Assembly: GCA_947258795.1 (NCBI GenBank)
Contig: CAMYJU010000001.1
Span: 248,001-312,000 of the forward strand
Length of the DNA: 64,000 nt
Direction of reading: 5' to 3'
From: an uncultured Gammaproteobacteria bacterium
Lineage (GTDB): Bacteria; Pseudomonadota; Gammaproteobacteria; DRJJ01
The notes beneath the pieces were generated by a model. It saw only the letters and a program-made list of their open reading frames with translations. It was not told the DNA's origin and did not search any database. Made by a program: the position numbers and the translations under genes. How positions within the stretch are numbered: the stretch's first letter is position 1; the number at the start of each line of letters is the position of its first letter. Shown here one piece after another: positions 60,730 to 64,000 of the stretch.

Positions 60730-61117
60730 CTGCGTGACTAGGAAATAAGAATGTAGGGCGTACCAAACGCCTTACTGTCATCCCCGAAAGCTGTTGTCGG
60801 GGATCCATAAGATAAATGAAAATGGATTCCCGCCTCCGCGGGAATGACTGCATTGACGCCATTACGAGGGAAAAACAGATCAAGGGCGGTTCAAGGAATT
60901 CCAAAATCGAGCTCATTGAGGGTCTTAATCCAGACTGGAATGATCTCTACCCGAGTATTTGCGATTAAAGTCATCGCAAGGCACAAAGTGATGTGGCAAT
61001 CTTCAGCTGAGTGACAGTGAGATATTAGCTTCTGTATTCTCCTTGTAATTCATCATAAGCTGCAATATGATTTTCGTCTGAATATGGAAATCAGACACGA
61101 CAACAAGGAGCGTCATC
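60730..61117. repeat. Intergenic stretch with repeats; ATTCCC-N8-GGGAAT copy 2 at 60822-60848
   Basis: 388 bp without a gene. 60822-60848 is identical to 29237-29263; a second dyad (CCCCGAAAGCTGTTGTCGGGG) lies at 60782. The remainder is AT-rich and leads to an AAGGAG before 61118. Confidence 0.65.
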
Positions 61118-61342
61118 ATGAGTACCGAAATACTCGATCACCTGCCGCAGCTTCGGCCACATTCTAATATCCAGCTTGTAAACGATGTGCCTGATAGGTT
61201 CAAGTCTCGGATGGGCAGATCAGGACAACATCCCAAAGAGTTGATTGAGCCTGTATTGGTCGCAAATGCAAGCTGGGCGTCCAAGCCATACAAAGGCATC
61301 CAGTCATTAATACAGGTAAAAAAACAGACAGTCTATTCGTAG
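61118..61342 (+). CDS. Small hypothetical protein
   Basis: A 74-aa protein starting MSTEILDHLPQLRPHSNIQL with AAGGAG 8 bp upstream. No motif or membrane segment. It precedes 61347 by 4 bp, so the two are probably translated together. AT-rich accessory region. Confidence 0.55.
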   Translation: MSTEILDHLPQLRPHSNIQLVNDVPDRFKSRMGRSGQHPKELIEPVLVANASWASKPYKGIQSLIQVKKQTVYS

Positions 61343-61346
61343 AATA

Positions 61347-61712
61347 ATGACGCTTGAGCCTGGCATTGAAGACAATCTGACTTTCCGTCTTAATACCGCA
61401 CTTTTAGGGGGTGAAAATTACCCGGTGTTAACGGCAATATTGGGTACGGCGGCAGGCATGGTTTCTGTGGGTGGCGGCTTGCTCTTTGCGGCATTCACAA
61501 CCAGTATCAGCGCGACGCAAAAGCAACGGCGAGTATTGGCGCGCGGTGGCGATGAAATCTGGCAAGTTGAGGAAATTGGAAAAATAAAAGATGGTTCTGG
61601 ATATAAGGCCATGCATATTAATTCCTATTTTCTAGTGGATCCATATCGTAGACAAGCACCATCGAAAGGCTGGTTGATACATGATGAACGAATAGAAGTT
61701 TTGTTAAATTAG
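61347..61712 (+). CDS. Hypothetical membrane protein
   Basis: A 121-aa protein with a Gly/Ala-rich hydrophobic stretch at residues ~25-55 (LTAILGTAAGMVSVGGGLLF) followed by a charged domain with KIKDGSGYKAMHINSYFLVD. Not recognised. Coupled to 61118. Could be an effector-like protein; nothing decisive. Confidence 0.55.
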   Translation: MTLEPGIEDNLTFRLNTALLGGENYPVLTAILGTAAGMVSVGGGLLFAAFTTSISATQKQRRVLARGGDEIWQVEEIGKIKDGSGYKAMHINSYFLVDPYRRQAPSKGWLIHDERIEVLLN

Positions 61713-61765
61713 TATATGTATTTTTCAGGATAGATGATGTTAATTATTTTAATGTGGGTAGGGTA

Positions 61766-62119
61766 ATGAGTCAGATAATATTATATTCCAAAATACTACT
61801 AATTTATTGTTTCTGTGTCGGGTCAATTGCATGTACTGATCAAAATTCAGTAGAGATTAATAAAGAAGCTGAAGCGAGTTATAACAGGTTGTGCAAAATT
61901 TATGATGATTTAAATCACCTCAAGCTTAGTGATAATGAAATTGCTGACAGGCTTGTAACCAGAATTTATTCTGAAGTACCTGAATTAACAAATGTAACCA
62001 AACATATTTTTAGTGCTCCGCCACAAAAAACCTATGGTTTGTATAAACAAGTGGCAGAACAAGATATTGGCATTCCATGGGAATGCCCGGCTATAAAAGA
62101 GTATTACACGTTAAAGTGA
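61766..62119 (+). CDS. Probable lipoprotein or exported hypothetical protein
   Basis: A 117-aa protein. MSQIILYSKILLIYCFCVGS is a signal sequence followed by IACTDQ, with a plausible lipid-attachment Cys (SIAC). The C-terminus YGLYKQVAEQDIGIPWECPA matches the fragment at 59637. Start at ATG 61766 rather than GTG 61754. AT-rich compared with the core genome. Confidence 0.6.
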   Translation: MSQIILYSKILLIYCFCVGSIACTDQNSVEINKEAEASYNRLCKIYDDLNHLKLSDNEIADRLVTRIYSEVPELTNVTKHIFSAPPQKTYGLYKQVAEQDIGIPWECPAIKEYYTLK

Positions 62120-62170
62120 AGTTGTCTGTAGATTAAATATTTACAGGCGTAACACCATTAGCTTCTTCCT

Positions 62171-62310
62171 GTCATCGCGAGTCGCGAAGCGACGTGGCGA
62201 TCTCCTAAAGCTGGCTGCCAAACCACTGAGATTGCTTCGGTGCTCCGCACCTCGCAATGACCCTTAAAATTACCCGTCATTGCGAACGTAGTGAAGCAAT
62301 CTCCCAAATT
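62171..62310. repeat. Cluster of GTCATCGCGAG...GAAGCAATCTCC repeats
   Basis: Three partial copies in alternating orientation of the CGCAATGAC/GAAGCAATC family fill the gap 62120-62370. Single copies are at 31615, 45613, 50590, 52222-52315 and 53090. Confidence 0.65.
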
Positions 62311-62370
62311 TTGCCGCTAATCACAGAAAGCCACTTGCCATTGACTATATAAATTGACTACACTTCGCGA

Positions 62371-62802
62371 ATGAATTTCTTCCGGCGCACACAAAAACGC
62401 ACCCTGATCCTCTGGACCATCCTGTTGTCCGTGTCGATCCTGTGTGCGCAGGGCGTCAGGCTGCATGTGCATGGCTTCGAACATTCACACCAAAATAACC
62501 ACCACGACTCAATCGAGGCATTTGACAACGGTCACGTGCACCCGACCAGCATCCACCTGGCCAGTGACATTTCCCACAACGACCATCATGGTGGGGTAGT
62601 ACCGGAGCTGGACCTGGGTATGGACGGCTTCATGAAGAAACTGTCAGTCACCGATCTGAGCCTGGCCCTGGTCAGCCTGTTGGTATTACTACTGGCACCG
62701 GCATTGATACGCCGGATTTATCGAACTGATCGCATTCAAAGAACCGCGTTTCTGACGCGATACCTGCACTCGCCGCCGTTGCGCGCACCCCCACACTGTT
62801 AA
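62371..62802 (+). CDS. Histidine-rich membrane protein, probable metal-handling role
   Basis: A 143-aa protein with an N-terminal hydrophobic segment, a His-rich loop (LHVHGFEHSHQNNHHDSIEA and HNDHHGG) suited to binding metal ions, and a second hydrophobic segment (LALVSLLVLLLAPALI) with a basic tail. It lies 114 bp upstream of a CzcC-like outer-membrane gene, a position often held by small His-rich proteins in heavy-metal efflux operons. Metal not predictable. Confidence 0.75.
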   Translation: MNFFRRTQKRTLILWTILLSVSILCAQGVRLHVHGFEHSHQNNHHDSIEAFDNGHVHPTSIHLASDISHNDHHGGVVPELDLGMDGFMKKLSVTDLSLALVSLLVLLLAPALIRRIYRTDRIQRTAFLTRYLHSPPLRAPPHC

Positions 62803-62916
62803 TCTCCAGTTCAGCAACACCCGGTTAGGCTGTTAGCCAACTCGGTCTGTTTGACATCGTGACAGCTACAGCCTGTCTGCGAGTCGAAAGATTTTTACAA
62901 CAGGAGATTGTCTGGT

Positions 62917-64000
62917 ATGACATCACTGCGAATACGAGAATTATATATGCAGCGTCTTGGCGTTATGGCCAGGTATTGCATGGGCATCAGTATGCTGACG
63001 ATACTGTTACCCGCTATCGGTCACGCTGAAGCGCTGACCGAACAGCAAAGCCTGGACCTGGGTCTGAACCAGGTGGACTTTGTGAACCTGCTGCAAAGCA
63101 GACAGGCAAATGCACAAGGGCAGCTGCTCAGCAATACTACCTGGGCGAACCCGGAGTTCAAATACAGTCGTGAGGAACTCGGTGACGAAACCGAAACCAC
63201 TTACTCGTTAAACCAACGGCTGGAGATATCCGGCAGCCGCGGTCTGCGTCACGATGCCGCGCAGGCGAATATCGACAGCACCGCGTCCGGCATAGCAGGC
63301 GAACGGGCCACTCGTCGCGCGACCATCCGTGAGCATTTTTTCAACACCCTTTATTATCAGAAGCAGCAACGGGTATTTACGCACTGGGTGGATAAATTCA
63401 ACAAGGTCGAGGCGACCATGCTTAAAAGAGAGCGGGCCGGAGATGTCTCCGGTTATGACCGCCGGCGTATCAGCCGGGAAAAGGTCTCGCTGCTGTCCGA
63501 ACAGCGCAGCAACCAGGCCAGCTATCAGAACAGCTGGCAAAAGCTGATCGGGATCATCGGGGTAGATAAAACCAACGACTTTGTCGACGTCAGCGGTGAG
63601 CTGTTACCGGCTGCGTTGCCGCCATTGGCACCTCTACTGCAAGACCTGCCGAAGCATCCGTCGCTGATGCAGTTACAGCACCAGGCCGAGTCGGCCCGCC
63701 TGAGTGCCCGCGCGGCAGGCCGCAGCAGCATTCCTGACATCACCATCGGTATCGGACAGAAACAGGTTGAAGGCCCGTTGATCGACGAGTCCGGCCTGGT
63801 GCTGAGCGCATCGGTGCCACTGCCCTTGTTCAATCGCAAACAGGGTGAGCAGCTGATCGCGCAGTCCAGGGCACGCCAGACCGACAGCGAATACCAGCTT
63901 AAACTGAAGCGCCTGCAAGCGGAACTGCAAGGTCTGTGGCAGCAGGCCACACAACAGGCCGACAATGCGCGCTTGTTCCATGACCAGAGTGTACACACCT
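62917..64000 (+). CDS. CzcC-like outer-membrane efflux protein (cut by window end)
   Basis: Open to the window end, 361 codons visible. After a signal sequence (CMGISMLTILLPAIGHA, possible cleavage before EALTE) come TolC-family helices: NLLQSRQANAQGQLLSNTTW, NPEFKYSREELGDETETTYS, LNQRLEISGSRGLRHDAAQA, and a second repeat (MQLQHQAESARLSARAAGRS; VLSASVPLPLFNRKQGE). The PLPLFNRKQGE strand is typical of CzcC/CusC-type proteins in metal RND efflux. CzcB/CzcA genes would be expected beyond 64000. AGGAG precedes ATG 62917. Confidence 0.88.
   Translation, partial: MTSLRIRELYMQRLGVMARYCMGISMLTILLPAIGHAEALTEQQSLDLGLNQVDFVNLLQSRQANAQGQLLSNTTWANPEFKYSREELGDETETTYSLNQRLEISGSRGLRHDAAQANIDSTASGIAGERATRRATIREHFFNTLYYQKQQRVFTHWVDKFNKVEATMLKRERAGDVSGYDRRRISREKVSLLSEQRSNQASYQNSWQKLIGIIGVDKTNDFVDVSGELLPAALPPLAPLLQDLPKHPSLMQLQHQAESARLSARAAGRSSIPDITIGIGQKQVEGPLIDESGLVLSASVPLPLFNRKQGEQLIAQSRARQTDSEYQLKLKRLQAELQGLWQQATQQADNARLFHDQSVHT

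Overview
The window comes from the chromosome of a sulfur-oxidising gammaproteobacterium. The central evidence is a complete reverse-type dissimilatory sulfite reductase (rDsr) operon on the minus strand, read in the order dsrA-B-E-F-H-C-M-K-L-J-O-P-N-R. DsrE, DsrF and DsrH plus DsrL mark the oxidative version of the pathway. Siroheme synthase (cysG) lies beyond the far end of the operon and a probable dsrS lies about 12 kb away. Housekeeping genes (ftsK, lolA, rarA, serS, uvrC, pgsA) have gammaproteobacterial character.

Layout. 1-6.9 kb: 3' end of alanine dehydrogenase, then ftsK-lolA-rarA-crcB-DUF190-serS in tight order. 7.0-25.5 kb: cysG, then on the minus strand a rhodanese, a NarL/NarX-like two-component pair, a dihydrolipoamide-dehydrogenase-like flavoprotein and the dsr operon. 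dsrN is broken by a one-base frameshift. 25.5-26.1 kb: a divergent control region with a tandem 22-bp repeat. 26.1-29.2 kb: a plus-strand accessory operon with a TauD-like oxygenase, a 58-aa protein, a conserved unknown, a Cas6/Cmx6-like protein with no CRISPR array, and a cysteine-free DsrC paralogue (RspA type). 29.2-39.0 kb: msrB, a possible Tse2-like toxin pair, two more Fe(II)/2-oxoglutarate oxygenases, a TSUP transporter, an L,D-transpeptidase-like protein, grxC, probable dsrS and a small ribbon-helix-helix regulator with a 20-bp palindrome upstream.

39.1-50.6 kb: a nitrate-uptake and assimilation locus. A PP2C/kinase fusion and narK run left; nirB-nirD, a cytoplasmic molybdopterin nitrate reductase, a fused ferredoxin/DmsC membrane subunit, a small membrane protein and a second cysteine-free DsrC paralogue run right. 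The divergent promoter region carries two sigma-54 motifs and two NtrC-like boxes, so nitrogen control is likely.

50.7-64 kb: yccA-like gene, tRNA-Ser, uvrY-like regulator, NHL-repeat protein, UDGb, uvrC, pgsA and a tRNA-Gly/Cys/Leu cluster. The tRNA-Leu(UAA) gene is interrupted after U34 by a group I intron of 314 nt, and the intron itself carries a copy of a palindromic repeat found elsewhere in the window. An AT-rich accessory stretch follows (RelE/HigB-HigA-type toxin-antitoxin, small unknowns, a truncated gene). The window ends in a metal-efflux locus (His-rich membrane protein and the start of a CzcC-like outer-membrane protein).

How the genes work together: DsrEFH and DsrC carry sulfane sulfur to DsrAB, which oxidises it to sulfite with siroheme made via CysG. 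DsrMKJOP and DsrL pass electrons to the quinone pool and NAD(P)+. The nitrate locus supplies ammonia and appears to draw electrons for nitrate reduction from quinol. The two Cys-free DsrC paralogues, one beside dsr and one ending the nitrate operon, could be regulatory links between sulfur and nitrogen metabolism (inference).
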